Assembly (NCBI GenBank): GCA_016285335.1
Contig: JAEEQO010000026.1
Coordinates: forward strand, 1-20,444
Direction of reading: 5' to 3'
Length of the DNA: 20,444 nucleotides
DNA from: Victivallales bacterium
Lineage (GTDB): Bacteria; Verrucomicrobiota; Lentisphaeria; Victivallales; UBA1829
The first letter of the stretch is position 1. Each line of letters begins with the position of its first letter. The translations under genes and the position numbers were made by a program. This document shows, piece by piece, positions 6,832-13,157 of this stretch. The notes beneath the pieces are model-generated. The model made no database searches and was not told where the DNA came from. It saw only the letters and a list, made by a program, of their open reading frames with translations.

Positions 6832-8394
6832 ATGCCGTCAAAAAAAATAGTTATCATCGGTGCTGGGCCGGCCGGTTTGACCGCGGGCTGCAAACTGCTT
6901 CGTGCAAATAAAGAATGCCGTGTCCTGATCCTCGAAGAATGCGATGTCGCGGGCGGTCTTTCGCGTACGGTCCTCCACAACGGCAACCGTATGGATATCG
7001 GCGGACACCGTTTCTTTTCCAAGGACCGGGACGTCAATGCGCTGTGGGAGGAATGGATGCCTTTGCAGGGGAAGCCTGCTCTTGACGACAAGCTTCTTGG
7101 GCGTGAGACCAACCTTTCTCCGAATGGCCCGGACCCTGAAAAGGAAGATCGCGTGATGCTCTCCCGGAAGCGCGTTTCCCGTATCTATTACAAACAGCAT
7201 TTCTTCGACTACCCCATCCGGATGTGCGCCGATACGTTTCTGAATATGGGCTTGGGGACGACATTCGTCGCTGGAATGAGTTATTTGAAGTCGGCCATGA
7301 GGAAACTGCCGGAAAACTCCCTTGAGAATTTTTATGTCAACCGGTTCGGTCGAAAGCTGTATTCCATGTTTTTCGAGGGATATACGGAAAAACTCTGGGG
7401 GCGGCATCCGCGGGCGATCTCCGCCGACTGGGGCGCCCAGCGGGTGAAAGGGCTGTCCATCCTTGCCGTCTTTGCGGACGTCTTCCGCAAGCTGCTGCCG
7501 GGCAGGGCGGCGGACGGCGGGGATGTCGAAACCTCCCTGATCGGCGAATTCCGTTATCCCAAATTCGGCCCCGGACAGCTGTGGGAAACGGTCGCGGACG
7601 AGATCCGGAAGATGGGCGGCGAGATTCTGTTCAATCATAAGGTTGTTGCCGTGAAAAAGGAAAACGGGCTTGTCAAGGCCGTCGTCTGCCGGACGGACCA
7701 TGGGGAGGTCTCCTTTGATTGCGACATCGTCATCTCCTCCATGCCGCTCAAGGACCTGGTGGGCGGCATGAACGATGTGCCGCCGGAGATCGCGGCTATT
7801 GCGACGGGTCTTCCCTACCGGGATTTCGTGACGGTCGGAGTGCTGATCCGAAAACTTGCCCTGAAAAACGAAACGAAATACAAGACGCTTCAGAACCTCA
7901 TTCCCGACTGCTGGATCTATGTGCAGGATACCGGGGTGAAGCTGGGGCGCATCCAGATATTCAACAACTGGTCTCCCTACATGGTGAAAGCCCCTGAAGA
8001 CACCGTTTTGCTGGGCCTGGAGTATTTCTGCAGCGAGGGGGATGAACTGTGGTCGATGGACGATGAGACCTGGAAAGAACGGTGTGTGTCGGAACTTGTC
8101 ACGATCGGCGTGCTCAATCCGGCGGAACCCGTTCTGGACTGGCATGTCGAGAAGGTCAGGAAAGCGTATCCCGCGTATTTCGACACGTATGAACGCATCG
8201 GAGAACTTGTGGACTACCTGAATTCGATCGGAAACCTGTACTGCATCGGCAGGAATGGACAGCACCGTTACAACAACATGGACCACAGCATGGTGACGGC
8301 GTTCGAGGCGGTGAAGTGCATCCTGGGAGAAGCTTCCGAAGACAAGTCATCCATCTGGAGTGTCAACACGGAAAAAGAGTACCGCGAAGAGTGA
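6832..8394 (+). CDS. FAD-dependent oxidoreductase of the amine oxidase/protoporphyrinogen oxidase-like superfamily
   Basis: The 520-residue protein opens with the FAD-binding loop IGAGPAGLTAG (9-19), an acidic end to the second strand (LILEE, 33-37) and the AGGLSRT segment. The family-typical MDIGGHRFFSKD follows at about residues 54-65. Near the C-terminus CIGRNGQHRYNNMDHSM is the second flavin-contact region typical of a group usually annotated as NAD(P)/FAD-dependent oxidoreductase, near UDP-galactopyranose mutase and phytoene-desaturase-like enzymes. Members often lie beside glycan genes, but none is present here, so the substrate is unknown. I chose the ATG at 6832 because MPSKKIVIIGAG is the usual start; the frame extends 43 codons upstream without conserved content. 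The Shine-Dalgarno is weak (GAAAAGA). The predicted location is cytoplasm or membrane-associated. Confidence 0.9.
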   Translation: MPSKKIVIIGAGPAGLTAGCKLLRANKECRVLILEECDVAGGLSRTVLHNGNRMDIGGHRFFSKDRDVNALWEEWMPLQGKPALDDKLLGRETNLSPNGPDPEKEDRVMLSRKRVSRIYYKQHFFDYPIRMCADTFLNMGLGTTFVAGMSYLKSAMRKLPENSLENFYVNRFGRKLYSMFFEGYTEKLWGRHPRAISADWGAQRVKGLSILAVFADVFRKLLPGRAADGGDVETSLIGEFRYPKFGPGQLWETVADEIRKMGGEILFNHKVVAVKKENGLVKAVVCRTDHGEVSFDCDIVISSMPLKDLVGGMNDVPPEIAAIATGLPYRDFVTVGVLIRKLALKNETKYKTLQNLIPDCWIYVQDTGVKLGRIQIFNNWSPYMVKAPEDTVLLGLEYFCSEGDELWSMDDETWKERCVSELVTIGVLNPAEPVLDWHVEKVRKAYPAYFDTYERIGELVDYLNSIGNLYCIGRNGQHRYNNMDHSMVTAFEAVKCILGEASEDKSSIWSVNTEKEYREE

Positions 8395-8467
8395 TGCCGG
8401 AGCGCGCAGGGCGGGGAAAGTGAAATCCGCCGCACAAATAAGGCGGGAATGCGTATCTTGCCTATAA

Positions 8468-8521
8468 ATAGGTCGGATAGGTCGCATAAATCCCATAGTG
8501 CGTATAGGTCCCATAGGGCGT
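8468..8521. repeat. Degenerate 9-bp tandem repeat, six units
   Basis: Six consecutive 9-bp units, each starting with ATA: ATAGGTCGG, ATAGGTCGC, ATAAATCCC, ATAGTGCGT, ATAGGTCCC and ATAGGGCGT. The consensus is close to ATAGGTCSC. Being a multiple of three it stays open in several frames, but no start or ribosome site supports translation. Confidence 0.85.
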
Positions 8522-8548
8522 ATATAAGAAAAATCAATGGCTTTCGCT

Positions 8549-8588
8549 GCTCGCGGTCGGGGAGAAGTCGAGCGGGAGCGAGTTTCCG
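8549..8588. repeat. 40-bp direct repeat, copy 1
   Basis: The element begins GCTCGCGGTC and ends AGCGAGTTTCCG. It contains inverted arms (CTCGC near the left, GCGAG near the right), so each copy could fold as a hairpin. Copy 2 lies 104 bp downstream and differs at only a few positions. Similarity continues for several bases upstream of both copies. Confidence 0.85.
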
Positions 8589-8652
8589 TTTTTTTTGCAC
8601 GTGGTGAGGTGGAAAGCCCTGTCATCATCAAGCAAATCCCTTGGTCTTCGCG

Positions 8653-8692
8653 GCTCGCGGTCAGGAAAAGTCGAGCGGGAGCGAGTTTTCCG
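8653..8692. repeat. 40-bp direct repeat, copy 2
   Basis: This copy of the element at 8549-8588 begins with GCTCGCGGTC and ends AGCGAGTTTTCCG. The differences are A for G and a shortened G/A run in the middle, balanced by one extra T near the end. The inverted arms are intact, as expected for a REP-like palindromic unit. Confidence 0.85.
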
Positions 8693-8706
8693 AATGCGAG
8701 CCCCTC

Positions 8707-8721
8707 GGACGCGGAGCGTCC
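8707..8721. repeat. Short perfect hairpin
   Basis: GGACGC and GCGTCC form a perfect 6-bp stem around GGA. There is no T run, so it is unlikely to be an intrinsic terminator. It lies between the 40-bp repeats and the promoter of the zinc-ribbon gene. Confidence 0.6.
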
Positions 8722-8752
8722 TAAAATAGCCGGAATTATTCGGAAAAATGGC

Positions 8753-8781
8753 TTGATTTTCGTTTTTCGGCATGGTATAGT
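8753..8781 (+). promoter_or_regulatory. Promoter of the zinc-ribbon membrane protein gene
   Basis: TTGATT (8753-8758) and TATAGT (8776-8781) are 17 bp apart with TGG before the -10 box. The surrounding bases, TGGCTTGATTTTC on the left and ATGGTATAGTATTC on the right, are identical to those of the promoter at 6595-6623. Confidence 0.8.
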
Positions 8782-8872
8782 ATTCGCATCGCCGCCAAGC
8801 GGCTGCTATTTGAGTCCTTTTGCATAAAAATCGGCGAAGCAAAACGAATTACCCAACAGGAGGTATCAGACG

Positions 8873-9559
8873 ATGAAGACGAAAATCAAATGCCCATGTT
8901 GTGAAGAAGAGTATTCTGTTGACAAATCTCTCATCGGAGAGCTTGTAAAATGTGAAAACTGCGGGACTACATTCACGGCAAGCCGGACAGCTCCTATATC
9001 TCCTCTTCAGAATGATTCTTCAAGGAATCAAACACCCTTTCTTCCTCAGGATCCTGTAGAGAATCCTTTATCAGAATACAGCGGAACAGGCGGATTGTTG
9101 GGATGGATAAAAGCATTTTTTGACTTTAAAGTCATGATAACTCCCAGTTTTGTCAGAATATCATTTTTTTTAGTTTTTGTTTCCGGAATGCTTGTGATTC
9201 TTGTTTGGCCGTTTAAAATGGGCTTCATGAGATATGTAGAATGGTATGACTTTTCTAAAATTTTAGGGTATTTAGTAATGGTCCTTATTGAAATACCGGT
9301 GTTTGCCTTTGTTCTGCACGTTGTTTATGAACTAACCATGATTCCATTTTCTATTTTGAATACCCTGCTGGAAATCAGGAACAGGTTGGATGAAAAGAAC
9401 TCTGTCACAGGCAAATCTGTTCTGACGTGCATTGAGGAAATCCGAGATAAGATGGATGAAAAATCATTCGTTACAAGCAAATCTATCCTGCAGTGTCTGT
9501 TGGAAATCCGAGATAAAATGGATGAAAAAAACAAAGAGTTGAACACAACTAAGGATTGA
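8873..9559 (+). CDS. Zinc-ribbon membrane protein, DUF4282-like, with 22-residue C-terminal repeats
   Basis: The 228-residue protein starts with an MJ0042-type zinc ribbon (CPCC at 7-10, CENCG at 27-31), then a Ser/Pro-rich linker (about 38-70). A segment beginning FFDFKVMITPSFVRI (82-96) resembles DUF4282, with membrane helices at about 92-112 and 130-152 and the YELTMIPF end. The C-terminus holds three copies of a 22-residue unit starting EIRxxxDEK (coding positions 9371, 9437 and 9503; the last is partial), probably a charged helical or coiled-coil tail with a Cys in each full copy. A perfect AGGAGG lies nine bases before the ATG. Codon use is clearly more AT-rich than in neighbouring genes, a sign of recent acquisition. 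Its function is unknown; the zinc ribbon and helical tail suggest a membrane-anchored binding protein. Confidence 0.88.
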   Translation: MKTKIKCPCCEEEYSVDKSLIGELVKCENCGTTFTASRTAPISPLQNDSSRNQTPFLPQDPVENPLSEYSGTGGLLGWIKAFFDFKVMITPSFVRISFFLVFVSGMLVILVWPFKMGFMRYVEWYDFSKILGYLVMVLIEIPVFAFVLHVVYELTMIPFSILNTLLEIRNRLDEKNSVTGKSVLTCIEEIRDKMDEKSFVTSKSILQCLLEIRDKMDEKNKELNTTKD

Positions 9560-9929
9560 TAGAATCTTTTTTCGACGTTTTCCAAGAATACAAAAACCGC
9601 TCGGGCTTGAGGTCTGGGCAGAGAAAGACCTGAATTGATGAGTGACCACAGTCTTGTGCGTGCAATCGTGACAACTCAAAAAGCAAAAGCATCCAAGTCA
9701 GCATATTACAATATTTTGGACTCAGTGAGTCCAAAATTGGAAGCATCCGAATCCGGGAAGCGACAAAGCAGCCTCCGCAATCATTATGATCACGGAGGCC
9801 AGCGCAAGCGCTGCTGTAGCAGTGTCCGGCTACGCTCGGACACAATGCAAGCATTGACGTACAGCGCTCTGCTACGCGAGAGCGCGTGCTTGAGCGAAGC
9901 CAAGCACTACCTCAGCACCGCTTGCGGTG
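9560..9929. other. 370-bp intergenic region filled with hairpins
   Basis: This space lies between the convergent zinc-ribbon and acyl-CoA synthetase genes. Its right half is an almost continuous row of perfect inverted repeats. I see no gene in it. GC content rises from the AT-rich left end towards the right. Confidence 0.75.
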
Positions 9930-9931
9930 CT
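9610..9931. repeat. Array of nine consecutive short inverted repeats
   Basis: Hairpin arms by position are: AGGTCT/AGACCT (9610-9631), ATTTTGGACTC/GAGTCCAAAAT (9713-9737), GCCTCCG/CGGAGGC (9771-9799), CAGCGC/GCGCTG (9800-9813), GTGTCCG/CGGACAC (9822-9843), CAATGC/GCATTG (9843-9856), GCGCTCT/AGAGCGC (9864-9885), GTGCTTG/CAAGCAC (9886-9907) and AGCACCGC/GCGGTGCT (9914-9931). From 9771 they sit nearly end to end. Stems differ, but centres recur: GCAAGC or its complement GCTTGC in three, and 8-base loops GCTACGCT, GCTACGCG and AGCGAAGC in three others. The last hairpin covers the stop codon of the acyl-CoA synthetase gene. Confidence 0.9.
9713..9737. terminator. Possible bidirectional terminator hairpin
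   Basis: A perfect 11-bp stem with a three-base loop has AATATTTT on its left and AAAATT on its right, so a short T run ends the stem in both directions. It lies between two convergent genes, as a shared terminator would. The T runs are within the stem and short, so efficiency is uncertain. Confidence 0.45.
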
Positions 9932-11567
9932 ATTTGATCTCGTTCTGCATGGCGACGAGCTGATCGGCGCCGTACATCTTGCGGAGTTTCGGCTTTTCGA
10001 TCTTTCCGGTCGGGTTGCGCGGGACTTCGGCGAAGATGATCTTGCGCGGGCGCTGGTAGCGCGGCAGATCGAGGCAGAAGTCGTTGACCTGCTCCTCGGT
10101 GAGCGTGAAGTCCGGCTTGACCTCGATGATCGCGGCGGCGATTTCGCCGAGGCGCGGATCGGGCAGGCCGATGACGGCGACGTCCTTGATGGCGTTGTTG
10201 CGGCGGAGGAAATCCTCGATCTGAACGGGATAGAGGTTTTCGCCGCCGGTGATGATGACGTCCTTCTTGCGGTCGACGAGGTAGATGAAGCCGTCCTCCT
10301 CTTTCGCCATGTCGCCGGTGTAGAGCCAGCCTTCGTCATCGAGCACTTCCTTCGTGGCCTTCTCGTCCTTGTAGTAGCAGCGCATCACGCCGTCGCCCTT
10401 CACGGCGAGCTCGCCGACTTTGCCGGGCTCGACGGGATTGCGCTTCTCGTCGACGATCTTGGTCTGCCAGCCGTAGCCCGCCACGCCGATTGCGCCGACG
10501 TGGTCGATATTTTCGATGCCGAGGTGCACCGCGCCCGGTCCGATGGATTCGCTGAGGCCGTAGTTAGTGTCGTAGTCGTGCTTCGGGAAGACGGCTTTCC
10601 AGCGTTTGATGAGGCTGGGCGGCACGGGCTGCGCGCCGATGTGCATCAGACGCCACTGGTCGAGCTTGTAGTCCTCCAGCTTCACGTCGCCGCGTTCGAT
10701 GGCGTCCAGGATGTCCTGCGCCCACGGCACGAGCAGCCACACGACCGTGCAGTGCTCCTCGGAGACCGCGCTGAGGATCCATTCGGGCTTGATTCCGCGC
10801 AGGAGCACGGCCTTGCCGCCGACCAGGAAGCTGCCGAACCAGTGCATTTTCGCGCCGGTGTGGTACAGCGGCGGGATGCAGAGGAACGTGTCCTCGCGGG
10901 TCTGGCCGTGGTGCTTCTGCTCCACGATGCAGGCGTGCATGAGGCTGCGGTGACGGTGCACGATTGCCTTCGGGAAGCCGGTGGTGCCGGAGGAGAAGTA
11001 GATCGCGGCGTCCTCGTCGTCGGAGAGCGGGATCGCGGGGGATTTGCTGGAGCAGTAGGACACGAGGTTGTAGTACGGCTCGGCGAACGACGGGCAGTCC
11101 TCGCCGACGTAGACCAGCGCTTTCACGCGCGGGATGCGCTCGCAGATGGATTCCACGCGGCCGGTGAACGAGGGGCCGAAGATGAGCACGTCGATGTCGG
11201 CGAGCTCGATGCAGTATTTGATCTCCTCGGCGGTGTAGCGGAAGTTGAGGGGCACGGCCATCGCGCCGCTCTTCAGCACGCCGAAGTAGATCGGGAGCCA
11301 TTCCAGGCAGTTCATGAGCAGGATGCCGACGCGGTTGCCCTTCTTGATGTGGCGCGTGAGCAGAAAGTTCGCCACGCGGTTCGCCTTGCGGTCGAATTCG
11401 CCCCAGGTGAGCTCGGAGCGGAAGGAGTCGGTCGGGCTCGGCTCCATCAGGGAATATTCACGCCAGGTCGTGTGGCGTTTTTCGAGTTCCTGCGGGTTGA
11501 TTTCCACCAGTGCGACGTCGTCCTTGTAGAGCTGGGCGTTCCGTTCCAGGATTTCGGTGATAGGCAT
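9930..11567 (-). CDS. Acyl-CoA synthetase / AMP-forming ligase
   Basis: This 545-residue member of the ANL superfamily activates a carboxylic acid with ATP to an acyl adenylate and usually passes it to CoA. Core motifs are present: YFSSGTTGFPKA (190-201), TNYGLSES (334-341), YTGD (416-419), the hinge DRKKDVIITGGENLYP (432-447) and the catalytic lysine in NPTGKIEKPKLR (Lys522). The pattern resembles medium/long-chain fatty acid or aromatic acid CoA ligases, but I cannot name the substrate. The ATG at 11567 is preferred because MPITEILERNAQLY is the usual start; the frame continues 77 codons upstream through low-complexity intergenic sequence. The Shine-Dalgarno is weak (AGAAAGAA). It stands alone, with a promoter about 100 bp upstream and a hairpin across its stop codon. 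Confidence 0.93.
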   Translation of the reverse strand: MPITEILERNAQLYKDDVALVEINPQELEKRHTTWREYSLMEPSPTDSFRSELTWGEFDRKANRVANFLLTRHIKKGNRVGILLMNCLEWLPIYFGVLKSGAMAVPLNFRYTAEEIKYCIELADIDVLIFGPSFTGRVESICERIPRVKALVYVGEDCPSFAEPYYNLVSYCSSKSPAIPLSDDEDAAIYFSSGTTGFPKAIVHRHRSLMHACIVEQKHHGQTREDTFLCIPPLYHTGAKMHWFGSFLVGGKAVLLRGIKPEWILSAVSEEHCTVVWLLVPWAQDILDAIERGDVKLEDYKLDQWRLMHIGAQPVPPSLIKRWKAVFPKHDYDTNYGLSESIGPGAVHLGIENIDHVGAIGVAGYGWQTKIVDEKRNPVEPGKVGELAVKGDGVMRCYYKDEKATKEVLDDEGWLYTGDMAKEEDGFIYLVDRKKDVIITGGENLYPVQIEDFLRRNNAIKDVAVIGLPDPRLGEIAAAIIEVKPDFTLTEEQVNDFCLDLPRYQRPRKIIFAEVPRNPTGKIEKPKLRKMYGADQLVAMQNEIK

Positions 11568-11894
11568 CGTATTTCTTTCTGTGATGTTTTGAGGAGCGCG
11601 GAGGGCGCGTCCGAGGTTGAAGCGGCGGCCGCTCCGGGGAGGATTCGCCGCCGCGTTGATACGACATTTCACAAATATAAGACGTTTTCCGCGAAATGCA
11701 AACGTTTTTTTCCGGAAAACCATGAATTCGTCGACAAAAAGCGGCTTTTCCGCAAAAAAACGGAAACCGCGTGTCAGATTTCGCGATCGGCGCGGCAATT
11801 ATGTATCTGTAAGGCTTTTGTCAACATGTTTTTGAAAGAGGATTTCCCCTGAGATCAAAAACAAACGCTAAACCATTCAAACGAAAGGTCCGGT
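11568..11894. other. 327-bp intergenic region
   Basis: This region separates the leftward synthetase gene from the rightward Sel1 remnant. It holds the synthetase promoter (11674-11701). The rest is A/T-run-rich sequence with no gene or strong hairpin that I can see. Confidence 0.6.
11674..11701 (-). promoter_or_regulatory. Promoter of the acyl-CoA synthetase gene
   Basis: On the minus strand TTGCAT (11701-11696) and TATATT (11679-11674) are 16 bp apart. The leader to the ATG at 11567 would be about 100 nt. Confidence 0.5.
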
Positions 11895-12128
11895 ATGTTC
11901 AAAACACACAAATCAATCTGCGCCGCGGTTTTCTGCCTGGCTCTGACGCTCGTCAAATGGATCCGCAAAGCCGCCGACAGCGGCGATGAAGCCGCCATGT
12001 TCGAAATGGGCGATATTTATTTCAGCGGCCATTATTTGTGTTATGAAAAACCACAAGATTTTTGTCATCGACATCTAGTATCTGATTGGATGCGATCTGT
12101 TGGTATTAACATAGAGGAGTTTGTATAA
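11895..12128 (+). pseudogene. Remnant of a secreted Sel1-repeat protein
   Basis: This 77-codon frame begins with a signal-like segment (MFKTHKSICAAVFCLALT) that joins directly to half a Sel1 repeat (VKWIRKAADSGDEAAMFEMG, about residues 20-39, then DIYFSG). After about position 12030 the sequence turns AT-rich and the residues stop resembling Sel1. Normal family members carry several repeats and a spacer after the signal peptide, so an internal deletion and loss of the 3' part are likely. AAGG precedes the ATG. The frame ends in TAATG, where the A of the stop is the first base of the next start codon, so it could still act as a translated leader for the small peptide downstream. Confidence 0.6.
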
Positions 12129-12262
12129 TGAATAAAGAAAAGTATGAGAAACCTTCTATCGAAGATATAAAGCCAATCACCACAGGAATAGTTCACGGTA
12201 ACTCTGATCCTGATGATGTAACTACACCAGATCCTCATGATGATGAAGAGCCTGAAGACTGA
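12128..12262 (+). CDS. 44-residue acidic peptide with YxxP leader-like motif
   Basis: A GAGGAG Shine-Dalgarno lies eight bases before the ATG, and the start overlaps the stop of the preceding frame (TAATG). The peptide has a basic/mixed start with YEKPSIEDI (residues 6-14), then TTGIVHGNSD (18-27) and a tail dominated by Asp, Glu and Pro. The YxxPxI pattern followed by Thr-Thr-Gly recalls leader peptides of ribosomally made modified peptides, including lasso-type precursors, where Thr stands near the cleavage site and Gly begins the core; an Asp is eighth counting from that Gly. No modifying enzyme is in the window and the tail lacks bulky residues, so function is open. The gene lies in an AT-rich patch unlike its neighbours. 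It is too short to be certain, but the ribosome site is strong. Confidence 0.55.
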   Translation: MNKEKYEKPSIEDIKPITTGIVHGNSDPDDVTTPDPHDDEEPED

Positions 12263-12313
12263 TACATAATAGTCTGAATCCTGCGCCCTTTCGCATCCGG
12301 GCGAAACCCGATT

Positions 12314-12362
12314 CGGAAGATTCCCGGCGGCCGACTCCGGGCGGCCGCGCCCGGATCTTCCG
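12314..12362. repeat. Large GC-rich two-stage palindrome
   Basis: Outer arms CGGAAGAT/ATCTTCCG (8 bp) enclose an unpaired bulge region and inner arms GCGGCCG/CGGCCGC (7 bp) around an 8-base loop. There is no T run. It lies between the acidic peptide gene and the sigma factor promoter and may insulate the two, or be a mobile-type palindrome. Confidence 0.8.
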
Positions 12363-12422
12363 GCATCGTCCCGGTCGCCTGCCCGCTGAAAATCCATCCT
12401 TTTCGCAAATGCCGTTCCTCGG

Positions 12423-12451
12423 TTGCAATCGGAAAAAACGCGGTATATATT
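12423..12451 (+). promoter_or_regulatory. Promoter of the sigma factor-kinase operon
   Basis: TTGCAA (12423-12428) and TATATT (12446-12451) are 17 bp apart. The leader to the ATG at 12519 would be about 60 nt. It resembles the housekeeping promoters of the window and shows no separate alternative-sigma signature that I can recognise. Confidence 0.55.
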
Positions 12452-12518
12452 AAATAACCCCACGAAACCACTCCGAAACGGCATATCCGGACCAGCCCGG
12501 CGGATCGCCCCCGACCTT

Positions 12519-13157
12519 ATGTTCACCACAAAGAAAACACTGCTGAAACGTCTTCGGAACAACGACGACATTTCCTGGAACGAGTTTTATCTGTTCTACT
12601 GGCCGTTTGTCCGCTCCATCGGCCAGCGGCTCGGTCTGATGCAGGAGGACTGCAAGGATCTGATGCAGGAGATCATGATCGCGCTGTTCAACGGAAAAGA
12701 GATCCTGCGGTATGATGCGTCGAAGGGCAGATTCAGGAACTATTTCGGGTTGATCGTCCGGCGCAAAGTCATCAAGATGCTCCGGGATGAGGCCAGATTT
12801 CCGCGATCCCCCGGCCCGTTCCCGGACGCGCCGGACGCCGTCAATCCCGCCCCGTCCGATCCGCCGGACATCCCGGATGAGAACGGTCCGTTCCAGAGGA
12901 TATTCGACGAGGAATACAACAAATACCTGCTCTCCCTGGCCCTGAACGAGCTCCGGGTCCGGATCCAGCCGTCGACCTACGACATCTTCGAAATGGTCGT
13001 CATTCAGAAGCGGCCGCCCAAAGACGTCGCGAAACACCTTGGGATCGACCGGAACATCATTGACAAATACTGTTCCCGCTGCCGGAAAAGCCTTCAGAAG
13101 ATCATTTCCGAAATCCGCTCTGAAAATCCTGAATTCAATCCCGAACTTCCCTTATGA
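12519..13157 (+). CDS. ECF-like sigma-70 family RNA polymerase sigma factor
   Basis: The 212-residue protein has the two-domain layout of extracytoplasmic-function sigma factors. Region 2 (about 20-90) reads SWNEFYLFYWPFVRSIGQRLGL, then DCKDLMQEIMIALF for core polymerase binding, and YDASKGRFRNYFGLIVRRKV for -10 recognition. A Pro/Asp-rich linker (95-125) follows, then region 4 (about 150-197), with a helix-turn-helix around PPKDVAKHLGIDRNIIDKYC. The wording is typical of sigma factors paired with Ser/Thr kinases in planctomycetes and relatives. The ATG at 12519 was chosen because a TTG 96 bp upstream overlaps the promoter; no Shine-Dalgarno is visible. Its stop overlaps the kinase start (ATGA), so the two are translationally coupled and the kinase probably controls the sigma factor. 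No anti-sigma gene is present. Confidence 0.92.
   Translation: MFTTKKTLLKRLRNNDDISWNEFYLFYWPFVRSIGQRLGLMQEDCKDLMQEIMIALFNGKEILRYDASKGRFRNYFGLIVRRKVIKMLRDEARFPRSPGPFPDAPDAVNPAPSDPPDIPDENGPFQRIFDEEYNKYLLSLALNELRVRIQPSTYDIFEMVVIQKRPPKDVAKHLGIDRNIIDKYCSRCRKSLQKIISEIRSENPEFNPELPL

Larger units (their letters stand above)
8395..8872. other. 478-bp intergenic region rich in repeats
   Basis: Between the oxidoreductase gene and the zinc-ribbon gene are a weak hairpin (CCGCC/GGCGG, about 8427-8446), a 9-bp tandem repeat, two copies of a 40-bp direct repeat, a perfect 6-bp-stem hairpin (8707-8721) and a promoter (8753-8781). A frame of 96 codons crosses the repeats but looks accidental. Confidence 0.75.

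Noticed and set aside
8468..8521. 9-bp repeat as a coding tripeptide repeat
   Set aside because: Units vary at positions that would change residues freely, and there is no start codon with a ribosome site.
8537..8827. A 96-codon plus-strand frame across the repeats upstream of the zinc-ribbon gene
   Set aside because: It crosses the 40-bp repeats and the promoter, has no ribosome site and resembles no protein.
9610..9931. CRISPR array
   Set aside because: The hairpins have different stems and irregular spacing; there are no identical direct repeats with unique spacers and no cas genes.
9771..9931. Integron attC sites
   Set aside because: I found no RYYYAAC/GTTRRRY core pairs and no integrase or cassette-like genes.
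9927..11852. A plus-strand open frame of 641 codons opposite the acyl-CoA synthetase gene
   Set aside because: It is antisense to a protein with all ANL motifs; composition only.
12128..12262. Firm assignment as a lasso peptide precursor
   Set aside because: Leader motif and ring-size Asp fit, but no lasso maturation genes are present and the tail lacks plug residues; kept only as a hypothesis.
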